A stretch of 64,000 nucleotides of DNA from CAVQZA01 sp963718355 (GTDB lineage Bacteria > Actinomycetota > Thermoleophilia > Gaiellales > Gaiellaceae). The stretch spans positions 203,447-267,446 of the forward strand of contig CAVQZA010000020.1 of NCBI GenBank assembly GCA_963718355.1. Reading direction: 5' to 3'. Position numbers and translations under genes: made by a program. A model generated the notes under the pieces. That model had not been told where the DNA came from. It ran no database searches and saw only the letters and a program-made list of their open reading frames with translations. Shown in pieces: positions 1-8,805 of this stretch. Positions within the stretch are counted from its first letter, which is position 1. The number at the start of each line of letters is the position of its first letter.

Positions 1-1
1 G

Positions 2-850
2 TTGCTGAAGGGCGGCGACGGCTCGATCGGGAGCACGAAGTTCAGCCTGCTCGGGATCCACCGCGCGCAGGCTCGGCTCGCGGTGCTCGCGCGCTCGCCC
101 GACCCCGCGACCGCCGCGCGCGCGAAACAGCTCGGCGTCTTCATGGGCCAGCTCGACGGCGCGGTCGGCCAGGTCGGCGCGTTCCTTCAGGCGACCGCGA
201 ACCCGATTCAGCTGGTCCACGTCACGCAGGGCGGGCGCTCGTGGATCCTCTCGGCGCAGGTGCAGGCCTACGCGCTGGCGCTGGCGCTCGCGTTCGTGGC
301 GGTGCTGCTCGGCGCGGGCGCGATCGTCGCGGAGCGCGAGGAGAACGTGCTCGGCCGGCTCGTCGGCGGGCTCGTCGGCTTCGGGCGGCTGATCGCGGAG
401 AAGATCGCGTTCGTGACGCTCGTCGCGGCCGGGCTCGGCCTGCTGCTCGCGCTCGCATTCGGCGTCATCGTCGAGCTGGGCCATGTCTCGGGCGGACAGC
501 CGTGGCAGCGGCTGCCGCTGCTCCTCGCCGGGCTCCTGCTCGCCGCGGCGGCGTTCGGCGCCTTCGGCGTCCTCGTGGGCGCGCTCGCGCGCGAGGCGGG
601 CACAGCGACCCTGTTCGCGTTCCTCGTCGCGCTGCCGCTGACGCTCCTCTCGGTCGTTCCGCATGGGACGGCGCCCGTGGTCGGCTGGTTCGGCGCACTG
701 TTCCCGTTCGGCCACGCCGTGCACGCGTTCACCGTCGCGCTGTACGACGCGCATCCAGCAGGCCTGTTCCTGCACGAGTGCGCGTGGCTCGTCGCGCTGG
801 CGCTCGTGTACGGCCTCGCCGCGCGCGCGGCGGCCCGGCGGCTGCTCTAA
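2..850 (+). CDS. ABC-2 type transporter permease, C-terminal part (truncated by window edge)
   Basis: The reading frame is open at the left edge, so the N-terminus and probably the partner ATPase lie outside the window; the TTG at position 2 need not be the real start. About 282 residues are visible. A soluble, probably extracytoplasmic segment of some 80 residues is followed by about five hydrophobic helices. Between the first two helices sits the cytoplasmic coupling motif AEREENVLGRL, typical of ABC-2 permeases (AEREeGTle/RL). This architecture belongs to ABC-2 exporters of drugs, lipids or polysaccharides; the substrate cannot be told. The gene ends 13 bases before tRNA-Leu, and the tRNA promoter -10 overlaps its stop codon. 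Confidence 0.75.
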   Translation: MLKGGDGSIGSTKFSLLGIHRAQARLAVLARSPDPATAARAKQLGVFMGQLDGAVGQVGAFLQATANPIQLVHVTQGGRSWILSAQVQAYALALALAFVAVLLGAGAIVAEREENVLGRLVGGLVGFGRLIAEKIAFVTLVAAGLGLLLALAFGVIVELGHVSGGQPWQRLPLLLAGLLLAAAAFGAFGVLVGALAREAGTATLFAFLVALPLTLLSVVPHGTAPVVGWFGALFPFGHAVHAFTVALYDAHPAGLFLHECAWLVALALVYGLAARAAARRLL

Positions 851-851
851 T
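846..851 (+). promoter_or_regulatory. -10 element for tRNA-Leu
   Basis: TCTAAT matches the TATAAT consensus at 5 of 6 positions and lies 12 bases before the mature tRNA 5' end, where transcription would start about 5 bases upstream of the tRNA. It overlaps the stop codon of the upstream permease. No convincing -35 is visible. Confidence 0.5.
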
Positions 852-863
852 TTCGCTGACCAC

Positions 864-947
864 GCGGACGTGGCGGAACTGGTAGACGCGGCGGGTTTAG
901 GTCCCGTTGGGCGAAAGCTCTTGGAGGTTCAAGTCCTCTCGTCCGCA
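864..947 (+). tRNA. tRNA-Leu (anticodon UAG)
   Basis: The acceptor stem GCGGACG (864-870) pairs with CGTCCGC (940-946), and A947 is the discriminator. The anticodon stem GCGGG/CCCGT closes the loop TTTAGGT, placing anticodon TAG at 898-900, which reads CUA and other CUN leucine codons. The long variable arm (about 15 bases) is the class II hallmark expected of tRNA-Leu. The T arm GGAGG-TTCAAGT-CCTCT is intact. CCA is not encoded; ATT follows, so the 3' end must be added after transcription. Confidence 0.95.
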
Positions 948-992
948 TTTCGAACGGCTGACGCGGCGGCCAGCCACCCTCTCTCTGCTTGA

Positions 993-2348
993 ATGGCCGC
1001 GATGTCCTCGCAGGTAGAAGAGCTGGCCGGCAACACCGTTCGTCTCACGGTCGACGTGCCGAGCCACGACGTGCACCACGCCGTCGAGCACGCTGCGAAC
1101 GACCTGGCCGAGAGCGTCAAGATCCCCGGCTTCCGCCCGGGTAAGGTGCCGATGCCGGTGCTGATCCAGCGCGTCGGCAAGGAGCGCCTCTACACCGAGG
1201 CCGTCGAGAGCCACATCAACGGCTGGTTCTGGAACGCGGCGGCGCGGGCGCGCCTGCGCCCCGTCGCTAACCCGGAATATGACTTCGAGCTCCCGGCAAA
1301 CGACTCCGAGCCGTGGAAGTTCACGGCGACCGTCGAGGTGATGCCGAAGCCCGAGCTCCCCGCGTGGTCCGAGCTCGAGGTGCCGTTCGCCGAGCCCGAG
1401 ATTCCCGAGGGCCTCGTCGACCACGAGCTCGAGGTGCTGCGCTCCTCCGTCGCCGAGCTCGCCCCGGTCGAGGGTCGCGGCGCGCAGGCGGGAGACACCG
1501 TCGTGATCGACCTCGTCTCACCCGGCGGCGAGACCCAGCACGACTACGTCGTCCAGCTCGGCGCCAACCGCCTCGTGGAGGAGGTTGAGCAGGGCGTCCT
1601 CGGCATGACCGCCGGCGAGTCGCGCGAGATCGTCTTCGAGCTCGCAGACGAGACGACCGGCACCGTCGACGTCGAGCTGAAGGAGATCAAGGAGCACATC
1701 CTGCCCCCGCTCGACGACGACCTCGCGAAGAGCGCGAGCGAGTTCGACACGCTCGCCGAGCTGCGCGCCGACGTCGAGCACCGACTCCAGGAGCAGCTCG
1801 ACGCCGAGGCCGACGGCCAGTTCCGCTCGGCGGTCATCGACGCGCTCGTCGAGGCAGCGCACGTCCATGCGAGCGGGCCGCTCGTCGAGACCCGCGCACG
1901 CGAGCTCCTGAACGGGCTCGTGCGCTCGGTGGAGGGCCGCGGGATTCCGTTCGAGACCTACTTGCAGATGACCGGCGGCTCCGCCGACGAGCTGATCCAG
2001 CGCGTCCGCGCCGAGGCAGCGCATTCCGTCGCCCGCGAGGTCACGCTCGAGGCAGCGGCCGAGAAGCTCGACCTCAAGGTCGAGGATTCCGAGGTCGACG
2101 AGCTCGTCCGCGAGCAGGCCGAGGCGGCCGGCGAGGACGCTGACGAGGTGCTCGCCGAGCTGCACGAGCGCGGCGAGTACGAGCGCCTCCGCGAGGACCT
2201 GCGCCTGCGCGACACGCTCGATGCGATCGCCGCCGAGGTCAAGCGAATCCCGGTCGAGCTGGCCGAGGCACGCGAAGCGATCTGGACTCCCGAAAAGGAA
2301 AAGCAACAGACCGAGACGAAGCTATGGACCCCCGGTAGCAAGGAGTAG
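993..2348 (+). CDS. tig: Trigger factor (ribosome-associated chaperone)
   Basis: Trigger factor docks at the ribosomal exit tunnel and shields nascent chains; it also has prolyl isomerase activity. The 451 residues show the N-terminal ribosome-binding domain with the signature GFRPGKVP (residues 46-53), a divergent FKBP-type PPIase domain (about 165-240, beginning AGDTVVIDL), and the long helical C-terminal chaperone domain rich in Glu, Ala and Leu. Length is normal for the family. The ATG at 993 is used; a second ATG at 1002 is equally possible and no clear Shine-Dalgarno (SD) sequence separates them. clpP follows after 2 bases, the classic tig-clpP-clpX order coupling folding with degradation. 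Confidence 0.96.
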   Translation: MAAMSSQVEELAGNTVRLTVDVPSHDVHHAVEHAANDLAESVKIPGFRPGKVPMPVLIQRVGKERLYTEAVESHINGWFWNAAARARLRPVANPEYDFELPANDSEPWKFTATVEVMPKPELPAWSELEVPFAEPEIPEGLVDHELEVLRSSVAELAPVEGRGAQAGDTVVIDLVSPGGETQHDYVVQLGANRLVEEVEQGVLGMTAGESREIVFELADETTGTVDVELKEIKEHILPPLDDDLAKSASEFDTLAELRADVEHRLQEQLDAEADGQFRSAVIDALVEAAHVHASGPLVETRARELLNGLVRSVEGRGIPFETYLQMTGGSADELIQRVRAEAAHSVAREVTLEAAAEKLDLKVEDSEVDELVREQAEAAGEDADEVLAELHERGEYERLREDLRLRDTLDAIAAEVKRIPVELAEAREAIWTPEKEKQQTETKLWTPGSKE

Positions 2349-2350
2349 CG

Positions 2351-2935
2351 ATGAGCCCGTTGATTCCGATGGTGATCGAGCAGACCTCGCGCGGCGAGCG
2401 TTCGTTCGACATCTATTCCCGTCTGCTCAATGAGCGGATCATTTTCCTCGGCACCCCGATCGACGACCAGATCGCGAACCTGATCGTGGCGCAGCTGCTC
2501 CACCTCGAGTCCGAGGATCCGGACAAGGACATCTCGATCTACATCAACTCGCCGGGCGGCCAGGTGTACGCCGGCCTCGCGATCTACGACACGATGCAGT
2601 TCATCAAGCCCGACGTGCAGACCATCTGCGTGGGCATCGCGATGTCGATGGGCGCGGTGATTCTCGCCGGCGGCACGAAAGGGAAGCGCATGGCGCTGCC
2701 GAATGCCAAGATTCTGATCCACCAGGTGACGAGCGGCTTCCAGGGGCAGGCGACGGACATCGAGATCCAGGCACGCGAGACGATCGCGTTGAAGCGACGC
2801 CTGGAGGAGATCATCTCGCACCACACCGGCAAGCCGGCCGAGGAAGTCTCCAAGGACATGGAGCGCGACTACTACATGACGTCCGAAGAAGCGAAGACGT
2901 ACGGCATCATCGACAACGTCATCGCGCACCGCTAG
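2351..2935 (+). CDS. clpP: ATP-dependent Clp protease proteolytic subunit
   Basis: ClpP forms the tetradecameric serine protease barrel that degrades proteins unfolded by ClpX or ClpC. The catalytic triad can be placed: Ser99 in AMSMGA, His124 in LIHQ, Asp173 in RDYYMTSEEA. The handle-region helix and the SPGG loop (residues 67-70) are present. At 194 residues the length is normal. The surroundings of the Ser (GIAMSMGAVIL instead of the common GMAASMGAFLL) are slightly unusual but keep the nucleophile. It is translated right after tig (2-base gap) and 43 bases before clpX. Many actinobacteria carry two adjacent clpP genes; only one is seen here. Confidence 0.97.
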   Translation: MSPLIPMVIEQTSRGERSFDIYSRLLNERIIFLGTPIDDQIANLIVAQLLHLESEDPDKDISIYINSPGGQVYAGLAIYDTMQFIKPDVQTICVGIAMSMGAVILAGGTKGKRMALPNAKILIHQVTSGFQGQATDIEIQARETIALKRRLEEIISHHTGKPAEEVSKDMERDYYMTSEEAKTYGIIDNVIAHR

Positions 2936-2978
2936 CTGGACTAACTGCGGCAGGCGCGCTACAAGGAGTATCGAGACC

Positions 2979-4259
2979 ATGGCCCGAGCGAGCGACGGAA
3001 ACGAGCAGCTGCTCTGCAGCTTTTGTGGCAAGAGCCAGCGCCAGGTGAAGAAGCTGATCGCCGGCCCCGGCGTGTACATCTGCGACGAGTGCATCGATCT
3101 CTGTAACGAGATCATCGACGAGGAGCTCACGACCCCGGCCCAGCTCGACCTCGCGAACCTGCCGCGGCCGATGGACATCTACTCGGTTCTCAACGACTAC
3201 GTGGTCTCGCAGGAGGAGGCGAAGCGGACTCTCGCGGTCGCCGTCTACAACCACTACAAGCGCGTCCAGATGGGCACCGAGGAAGGTGACGTCGAGCTCC
3301 AGAAGTCGAACATCCTCCTGCTCGGGCCGACGGGCTGCGGCAAGACATTGCTCGCCCAGACGCTCGCGCGGATCCTCAACGTCCCGTTCGCGATCGCCGA
3401 TGCGACCGCGCTCACCGAGGCTGGCTACGTCGGCGAGGACGTCGAGAACATCCTCCTGAAGCTGATCCAGGCGGCGGACTTCGACATCAAGAAGGCCGAG
3501 ACGGGGATCATCTACATCGACGAGGTCGACAAGATCGCGCGCAAGGCGGACAACCCGTCGATCACACGCGACGTGTCGGGCGAGGGCGTCCAGCAGGCGC
3601 TGCTGAAGATCCTCGAGGGAACCGTCGCGTCGGTGCCGCCGCAGGGTGGGCGCAAGCACCCGCACCAGGAGTTCCTCTCGATCGACACCACGAACATCCT
3701 CTTCATCTGCGGCGGCGCGTTCGCCGGCCTCGACAAGATCATCGGCAAGAGGATCGGCCAGAACGCGGTCGGCTTCGGTGCCGATGTCCGGTCCAAGAAC
3801 TCCGTCGAGGCCTCCGAGCTGCTCACCAAGGTGATGCCGGAGGATCTGCTCAACTTCGGGCTGATCCCCGAGTTCATCGGCCGCCTGCCGGTGATCTCGG
3901 CCGTGCATCAGCTGCGTAAGGAGGATCTCGTCCAGATCCTCACCGAGCCGAAGAACGCACTCGTCCGCCAGTACCAGCGCTTCTTCGGCTACGACGACAT
4001 CGAGCTCGTCTTCACCGACGACGCGCTCTGGGAGATCGCCCAGAAGGCGCTCGCCCGAGAGACGGGCGCGCGCGGGTTGCGCTCGATCATCGAGACCGCG
4101 CTGCTCGACGTGATGTTCGAGCTGCCGTCGCGCAAGGACGTCTCCAAGTGCGTGATCACGAAGGAGACGATCGTGAAGGGGCTCAAGCCGACCCTCGTCA
4201 CGAGCGCCGGACCGGCCACACTCGACGAGCCCGAAGAGCTCGCCGAAGAGTCGGCCTGA
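2979..4259 (+). CDS. clpX: ATP-dependent Clp protease ATP-binding subunit ClpX
   Basis: AAA+ unfoldase that recognises tagged substrates and feeds them into ClpP. The N-terminal zinc-binding domain has four cysteines (C13, C16, C35, C38) that dimerise the subunit and bind adaptors. The AAA+ module carries Walker A GPTGCGKT (116-123), Walker B IIYIDEVDKI and the pore loop GYVGEDVE. The 426 residues match the family. AAGGAG lies at about 2962-2967, roughly 11 bases before the ATG. The stop codon overlaps the next gene's apparent CTG start in CTGA, suggesting translational coupling. Confidence 0.97.
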   Translation: MARASDGNEQLLCSFCGKSQRQVKKLIAGPGVYICDECIDLCNEIIDEELTTPAQLDLANLPRPMDIYSVLNDYVVSQEEAKRTLAVAVYNHYKRVQMGTEEGDVELQKSNILLLGPTGCGKTLLAQTLARILNVPFAIADATALTEAGYVGEDVENILLKLIQAADFDIKKAETGIIYIDEVDKIARKADNPSITRDVSGEGVQQALLKILEGTVASVPPQGGRKHPHQEFLSIDTTNILFICGGAFAGLDKIIGKRIGQNAVGFGADVRSKNSVEASELLTKVMPEDLLNFGLIPEFIGRLPVISAVHQLRKEDLVQILTEPKNALVRQYQRFFGYDDIELVFTDDALWEIAQKALARETGARGLRSIIETALLDVMFELPSRKDVSKCVITKETIVKGLKPTLVTSAGPATLDEPEELAEESA

Positions 4260-4678
4260 CTCTCGAGCCTGGCCACGAGCTCGGCCCGAGCGCCTGGCTC
4301 GAGATCACGCAGGATCGGATCGACGCGTTCGCCGAGGCGACCGACGACCGGCAGGCGATTCACGTCGATCGCGACTTCGCCGCGTCCGGTCCGTTCGGGA
4401 CGACGGTCGCGCACGGCCTGCTGACGCTCTCGCTGATCGTGCCGCTGTGGAGCGAGGTCGCCGAGCCGCACGACGGGACGACGATCAACTACGGGCTCAA
4501 CAAGGTGCGCTTCCCCGCGCCGGTGCCGAGCGGCAGCCGGATCCGCGCGCGCTTCCGGGTCGAGAGCATCGAGCCGGTCAGCGGCGGGACGCAGGCGACG
4601 ATCGCGGCGACGGTCGAGCGCGAGGGCGCGGACAAGCCTGTCTGCGCCGCGGAGCTCGTACTGCGGTTCCTCGCCTAG
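4256..4678 (+). CDS. MaoC-like (hot-dog fold) dehydratase family protein
   Basis: The product, about 140 residues, begins LTLEPGHELGPSAWLEIT and contains the hydratase signature DDRQAIHVD (Asp/His pair), followed by GTTVAHGLLTLSL, typical of the NodN/MaoC (R)-specific enoyl-CoA hydratase family, which hydrates trans-2-enoyl-CoA. Physiological substrate unknown. The start is odd. In this frame no ATG, GTG or TTG exists between a GTG at 4148, deep inside clpX, and the conserved core. The CTG at 4256 forms CTGA with the clpX stop and sits exactly where homologues begin. The 4148 start would add 36 Arg-rich residues that look like a clpX shadow. Confidence 0.82.
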   Translation: MTLEPGHELGPSAWLEITQDRIDAFAEATDDRQAIHVDRDFAASGPFGTTVAHGLLTLSLIVPLWSEVAEPHDGTTINYGLNKVRFPAPVPSGSRIRARFRVESIEPVSGGTQATIAATVEREGADKPVCAAELVLRFLA

Positions 4679-4697
4679 GCGAACTACGATTCTTTCC

Positions 4698-7097
4698 ATG
4701 GAACCGCTCTACAAGCCGGAAGGCGTCGAGGCCCGCTGGCAGGAGACGTGGGAGGCCGAAGGCCTCTACCACGCCGAGCCCGACCCGTCACGCGAGTCCT
4801 ATGTGATCGCCGTCCCGCCGCCGAACGTGACCGGCGCGCTGCACATGGGCCACGCGCTGAACGGCTCGATCCAGGACACGCTGATCCGCTGGCACCGGAT
4901 GCGCGGCTTCAACACGTTGTGGCAGCCGGGCTACGACCACGCGGGCATCGCCACGCAAGCCGTGGTCGAGCGCGAGCTCGTGAAGCAGGGGACGACGCGC
5001 CAGGAGCTCGGCCGCGACGCGTTCGTCGAGAAGGTCTGGGAGTGGCTGCACGAGTACGGCGGCGTGATCATGGGCCAGTTCCGCCGGCTCGGCGCGTCGC
5101 TCGACTACTCGCGCGAGCGGTTCACGATGGACGACGGCTACATCCGCGCGGTGATGACGTTCTTCGTCCACCTCTACGAGCGCGGCTGGATCTACCGCGC
5201 GAACCGGATCATCAACTGGTGCCCGGTCTGCGCGACGGCGATCTCCGATCTCGAGGTCGAGCACGTCGACATGGACGACACGCTCACCTACGTCCGCTAC
5301 CCGTTCGCCGACGGCGATGGCTCCATCACGATCGCGACGGTGCGCGTGCCGACGATCCTCGCCGACGTTGCCGTTGCGGTGCACCCCGACGACGAGCGCT
5401 ACCGCGACGCGATCGGGCGCGACGTGATCGTGCCGGTGGTCGAGCGCCGCATTCCGGTGATTGCCGACTCGCGCGTCGAGCTCGGCTTCGGGACCGGCGC
5501 GCTGAAGATCACACCGGGCCACGATCCCACCGACTTCGCGATCGGCCGCGACCACGGCCTGCCCGAGCCGATGGTGATCGGGCTCGACGGCCTGATGACC
5601 GACGGGCGGACCCAGGAGCAGGCCGAGCAGGACATCCTCGCCTGGCTCAAGGAGCACGACCAGCTCGAGAAGCGCGAGCACTACCGGCATTCCGTCGGAA
5701 CCTGCGCGCGGACGCACAATCGCATCGAGCCGCTGATCTCGTTGCAGTGGTGGTGCGAGATGGCGGGCCTCGCGGCGCCCGCGATCACGGCGCTCCAGGA
5801 GCGGAAGGTGCGCTATCACCCCGAGTCGCAGCACCGCTTCGCGATCGACTCGCTCGAGACGATTCCCGACTGGTGCCTCTCGCGCCAGCTCTGGTGGGGA
5901 CACCAGCTTCCGATCTGGTACTGCCCGGACGGTCACGTCACGGTCGCCTGGCCGCCGCCAGCGGCGTGCGCGGAGTGCGGCTCGACGCCGCTGACGCGCG
6001 ACGAGGATGTGCTCGACACGTGGTTCTCGTCGGCGCTCTGGCCGTTCGCGACGCTCGGCTGGCCCGACGAGACGCCGTCGCTCGCCTCGTTCTACCCGGG
6101 CAACGTCAATTCGACCGCGCGCGAGATCATCCGCCTCTGGGAGAACCGGATGATCATGGCCGGGCTCGAGCTGATGGGCGAGATCCCGTTCACCGACGTG
6201 ATCATCCACTCGACCGTGCTCGCGACCGACGGGCGGCGGATGTCGAAGAGCCTCGGCAACGGCGTCGACCCGCTCGACGCTGTCGACAAGCACGGCGCGG
6301 ACGCGACGCGCTACGGCCTGCTCAAGATCTCCTCGACCCAGGATGTGCGCTTCAGCTGGGGCGCGATCGAGGAGGGGCGCAAGCTCGCCAACAAGCTCTG
6401 GAACGTCTCACGGCTGATCCTCGAGAACGCCGGGGAAGCGCGTCCCGACTTCCGGCCCGCGAAGCTCGAGGAGGAATGGATCATCGCTCGGCTGGACGCG
6501 ACACAGTCACAGGTCGAGGGGCACTTCGGTGAGTTCGACTTCGCGCACGCCGTCGACGCGCTCTATCACCTCACCTTCGACGACTTCTGCGACTGGTACG
6601 CGGAGGCGATCAAGCCGCGGCTCTACAACGAGGCCGACGAGGACGCGAGCGCTACGGCGCTCGCGGTGTTGGAGCGGCTGCTCAAGCTCCTGCATCCCGT
6701 GATGCCGCATGTGACCGAGGAGATCTGGGGCAACCTTCCCGCGCGCGCGTCGCGGCTGATCGTCGCTCGGTGGCCCGAGCTCGACGGTCGCTTCGCGGAG
6801 ACCGAGGCGCGGTTCGAGCCGATTCAGAGTGCGGCCGAGGCGTTCCGGAGGGCGGGAGTGCTCGCGAAGCTGGACGACGAGCAGCGGCGGATCTTCGACG
6901 CGGTCGTGAAGCCGGAGCGGGTCAAGACGAACGGCGACGTCGAGGGCGAGCGCGACCGGCTGCGCAAGGAGATCGCGCGGGCCGAGGGGATGCTCGCGAA
7001 CGAGCGCTTCGTCGCCAACGCGCCGGCCGACGTGGTCGACACCGAGCGCGAGAAGCTCGTCCGCTACCGGCGGGAGCTCGATGCCCTCGGCGACTGA
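4698..7097 (+). CDS. valS: Valine--tRNA ligase
   Basis: Class I aminoacyl-tRNA synthetase that charges tRNA-Val, with post-transfer editing of mischarged Thr. The HIGH motif appears as HMGH (residues 49-52) within PPPNVTGALHMGHAL, and the KMSKS motif as MSKSLGN (from residue 515). A CP1 editing insertion lies between them. A helical anticodon-binding domain follows, and the C-terminus (about 735-799) is the coiled coil (ERDRLRKEIARAEGML) typical of ValRS. At 799 residues it is shorter than the usual 870-950 but all domains are present. It overlaps folC by 17 bases, an arrangement conserved in many Gram-positives. Confidence 0.96.
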   Translation: MEPLYKPEGVEARWQETWEAEGLYHAEPDPSRESYVIAVPPPNVTGALHMGHALNGSIQDTLIRWHRMRGFNTLWQPGYDHAGIATQAVVERELVKQGTTRQELGRDAFVEKVWEWLHEYGGVIMGQFRRLGASLDYSRERFTMDDGYIRAVMTFFVHLYERGWIYRANRIINWCPVCATAISDLEVEHVDMDDTLTYVRYPFADGDGSITIATVRVPTILADVAVAVHPDDERYRDAIGRDVIVPVVERRIPVIADSRVELGFGTGALKITPGHDPTDFAIGRDHGLPEPMVIGLDGLMTDGRTQEQAEQDILAWLKEHDQLEKREHYRHSVGTCARTHNRIEPLISLQWWCEMAGLAAPAITALQERKVRYHPESQHRFAIDSLETIPDWCLSRQLWWGHQLPIWYCPDGHVTVAWPPPAACAECGSTPLTRDEDVLDTWFSSALWPFATLGWPDETPSLASFYPGNVNSTAREIIRLWENRMIMAGLELMGEIPFTDVIIHSTVLATDGRRMSKSLGNGVDPLDAVDKHGADATRYGLLKISSTQDVRFSWGAIEEGRKLANKLWNVSRLILENAGEARPDFRPAKLEEEWIIARLDATQSQVEGHFGEFDFAHAVDALYHLTFDDFCDWYAEAIKPRLYNEADEDASATALAVLERLLKLLHPVMPHVTEEIWGNLPARASRLIVARWPELDGRFAETEARFEPIQSAAEAFRRAGVLAKLDDEQRRIFDAVVKPERVKTNGDVEGERDRLRKEIARAEGMLANERFVANAPADVVDTEREKLVRYRRELDALGD

Positions 7098-8154
7098 CTG
7101 GGTGGCCGGGCTCAGCCCCTGGCCCGAGGACGGCTTCGGGCTCGAGCGGATCCACCTTGTGCTCACGGAATTGGGGAATCCGGAGCGGTCGTTCGCGGCG
7201 ATCCACGTCGTCGGCACGAACGGCAAGTCGACGCTCACGCGCACCGTCGATGCGACGCTTCGCAGCGAGGGCCTGCGCGTCGGCTCGTTCACCTCGCCAC
7301 ACGTCTCGGGCTGGGCCGAGCGGATCCACATCGACGGCGAGGAGGCGGACTTCGAGGCCGCCGTCGCCCGTGTGCGCGAGGTCTGCGAGCGGGCGCGCGC
7401 GACGCAGTTCGAGACGCTGACCGCCGCCGCGCTGCAGTCCTTCGCGGATGCCGAAGTCGACGCGGCCGTGATCGAAGCGGGCCTCGGCGGTCGCCACGAC
7501 GCGACCAACGTCCTCGACGCGCGTGTCGTCGCGCTCACGAACGCCTCGCTCGAGCACACCGAGGTGCTCGGCTCGACGCGTCAGGCGATCGCACGCGAGA
7601 AGCTGGCCGTCGCCGGCCCGGAGGCGATCATCGTCCTCGGCGAGCCGGAGTGGGCATACCTCGTCCCGGACAACCCGGTCGTCGCCGGCGGCGCGCGGGA
7701 GGTGGTCGAGGCTTTTCTCGGGCGCGCGGTCGAGCCGGTGACCGTGACGCTGCCCGGCCGGCTCGAACGACTCGACGGCGAGATCCGCGACGGCGGCCAC
7801 AATCTCGCCGGGATCGAATGGCTCGTCGAGCGGATCGAAAAAGTCGCAGTAATCGTCTGCTCGATCCTTGCCGATAAGGACGTCGATGCGATGCTCGCCG
7901 CCCTTGCCTCTCGCTCGACCCAGCTCGTCGCGACGTCCTCGTCGAGCTCTCGCGCACTCCCCGCGCAGGCGCTTGCGGACGCCGCTCTCCGCCATTTCGC
8001 CGTGGTCGAGTGCGTGCCCGACCCGGTCGAGGCCCTCGCCCGCGCGCACGAGCTCGGCGAGCCCGTGCTCGTCACCGGCTCGCTCTACCTCCTTGCGGAT
8101 CTCGCTGCCGTCCGGCCCGGCGGCCTACCATGGCTCAGTACGGCGACAAGCTGA
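7081..8154 (+). CDS. folC: Bifunctional folylpolyglutamate synthase / dihydrofolate synthase
   Basis: Mur-ligase-family enzyme that adds glutamate to dihydropteroate and to folates using ATP. The nucleotide loop is GTNGKST (residues 45-51), followed by the folate loop region SFTSPHVSGWAERI and the conserved EAGLGGRHDATN and LEHTEVLG motifs. The C-terminal domain begins around DGGHNLAGI (usually DGAHN). At 357 residues it is about 60 shorter than typical FolC, the reduction being in the C-terminal domain. The start overlaps the end of valS by 17 bases; the 3' end overlaps a small membrane-protein gene by 25 bases. Confidence 0.93.
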   Translation: MPSATDWVAGLSPWPEDGFGLERIHLVLTELGNPERSFAAIHVVGTNGKSTLTRTVDATLRSEGLRVGSFTSPHVSGWAERIHIDGEEADFEAAVARVREVCERARATQFETLTAAALQSFADAEVDAAVIEAGLGGRHDATNVLDARVVALTNASLEHTEVLGSTRQAIAREKLAVAGPEAIIVLGEPEWAYLVPDNPVVAGGAREVVEAFLGRAVEPVTVTLPGRLERLDGEIRDGGHNLAGIEWLVERIEKVAVIVCSILADKDVDAMLAALASRSTQLVATSSSSSRALPAQALADAALRHFAVVECVPDPVEALARAHELGEPVLVTGSLYLLADLAAVRPGGLPWLSTATS

Positions 8155-8243
8155 CGGTGTTCGCGTTCGCCGCCTTCCTTCTGGCGGCGTTCGTCGGGCT
8201 CGCCTTTGCAGCCGGCTACGTGATCGGCAAACTGCTGCTGTGA
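8130..8243 (+). CDS. Small single-pass membrane protein (37 aa)
   Basis: A 37-residue ORF beginning MAQYGDKLTV and continuing with a single hydrophobic helix of about 25 residues ending GKLLL. It starts inside folC in another frame (25-base overlap) and ends 12 bases before the next membrane-protein gene. The clean Met start, a soluble head followed by an uninterrupted transmembrane helix, and tight spacing argue for a real small protein; codons are used as in the neighbours. No function can be assigned. Similar small membrane proteins often stabilise or tune a membrane partner, and the next gene product would be the obvious candidate. Confidence 0.6.
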   Translation: MAQYGDKLTVFAFAAFLLAAFVGLAFAAGYVIGKLLL

Positions 8244-8255
8244 GCAGGGGGACTG

Positions 8256-8792
8256 ATGGCCGCTAGCACCTTCGGAGGAATCCACGACTTCTTCAACTCG
8301 GGGACGTGGCTCGTCGTCCGCAACCTCACGTTCTTCTTCTTCTTCGTGTTCTGGCTCGCGGTCGGCTACTGGGTCTACAAGGACGCGCGCCGCCGCATCG
8401 AGGATCCGTGGCTCGTCGGCATGGCCGTCATCCTCGGGCTGATCCCCCCGTACTTCGGCGCGTTCATCTACATGCTCTTCCGGCCCCCGGAGTACCTCGA
8501 GGACGCGCGCGAGCGTCAACTCGAGATCAAGGCCATGGAGCAGCGCCTCGCGCGGCGCGACCTCTTCTGCCCCGTCTGCCGCGCCGGGGTCGACTCGACC
8601 TACCTTGTGTGCCCGGTCTGCACCACGAAGCTGAAGCAGTCATGCGTCTCGTGCAAGGCGCCGCTCGAGGCGCTGTGGCAGATCTGCCCGTACTGCGAGA
8701 CGCCCGTCGCCGCGCCGACGACGCTGCCGTCGTTCGAGGCCGGGCCTACGGCGTTACGCGCTCCACGGCGCGTGCAGCGCGGCACTGAATAG
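8256..8792 (+). CDS. Membrane protein with double zinc ribbon
   Basis: 178 residues. Two hydrophobic segments lie in the first 75 residues (one around TFFFFFVFWLAVGYWVY, one around GMAVILGLIPPYFGAFIYML). After a short charged linker come four CxxC pairs: FCPVC, VCPVC, SCVSC and ICPYC. This is the double zinc-ribbon (DZANK/DZR) pattern, with each ribbon binding one Zn through two CxxC knuckles. The tail (about 35 residues) is Pro/Ala/Arg rich. The layout suggests a membrane-anchored adaptor exposing zinc ribbons to the cytoplasm; partner and function are unknown. ndk starts 13 bases downstream. Confidence 0.78.
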   Translation: MAASTFGGIHDFFNSGTWLVVRNLTFFFFFVFWLAVGYWVYKDARRRIEDPWLVGMAVILGLIPPYFGAFIYMLFRPPEYLEDARERQLEIKAMEQRLARRDLFCPVCRAGVDSTYLVCPVCTTKLKQSCVSCKAPLEALWQICPYCETPVAAPTTLPSFEAGPTALRAPRRVQRGTE

Positions 8793-8805
8793 ACTTCGGG
8801 CGGCC

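Noticed and set aside
4148..4255. N-terminal extension of the MaoC-like protein from GTG 4148
   Set aside because: The 36 extra residues are Arg-rich shadow of the clpX 3' end and do not resemble the family.
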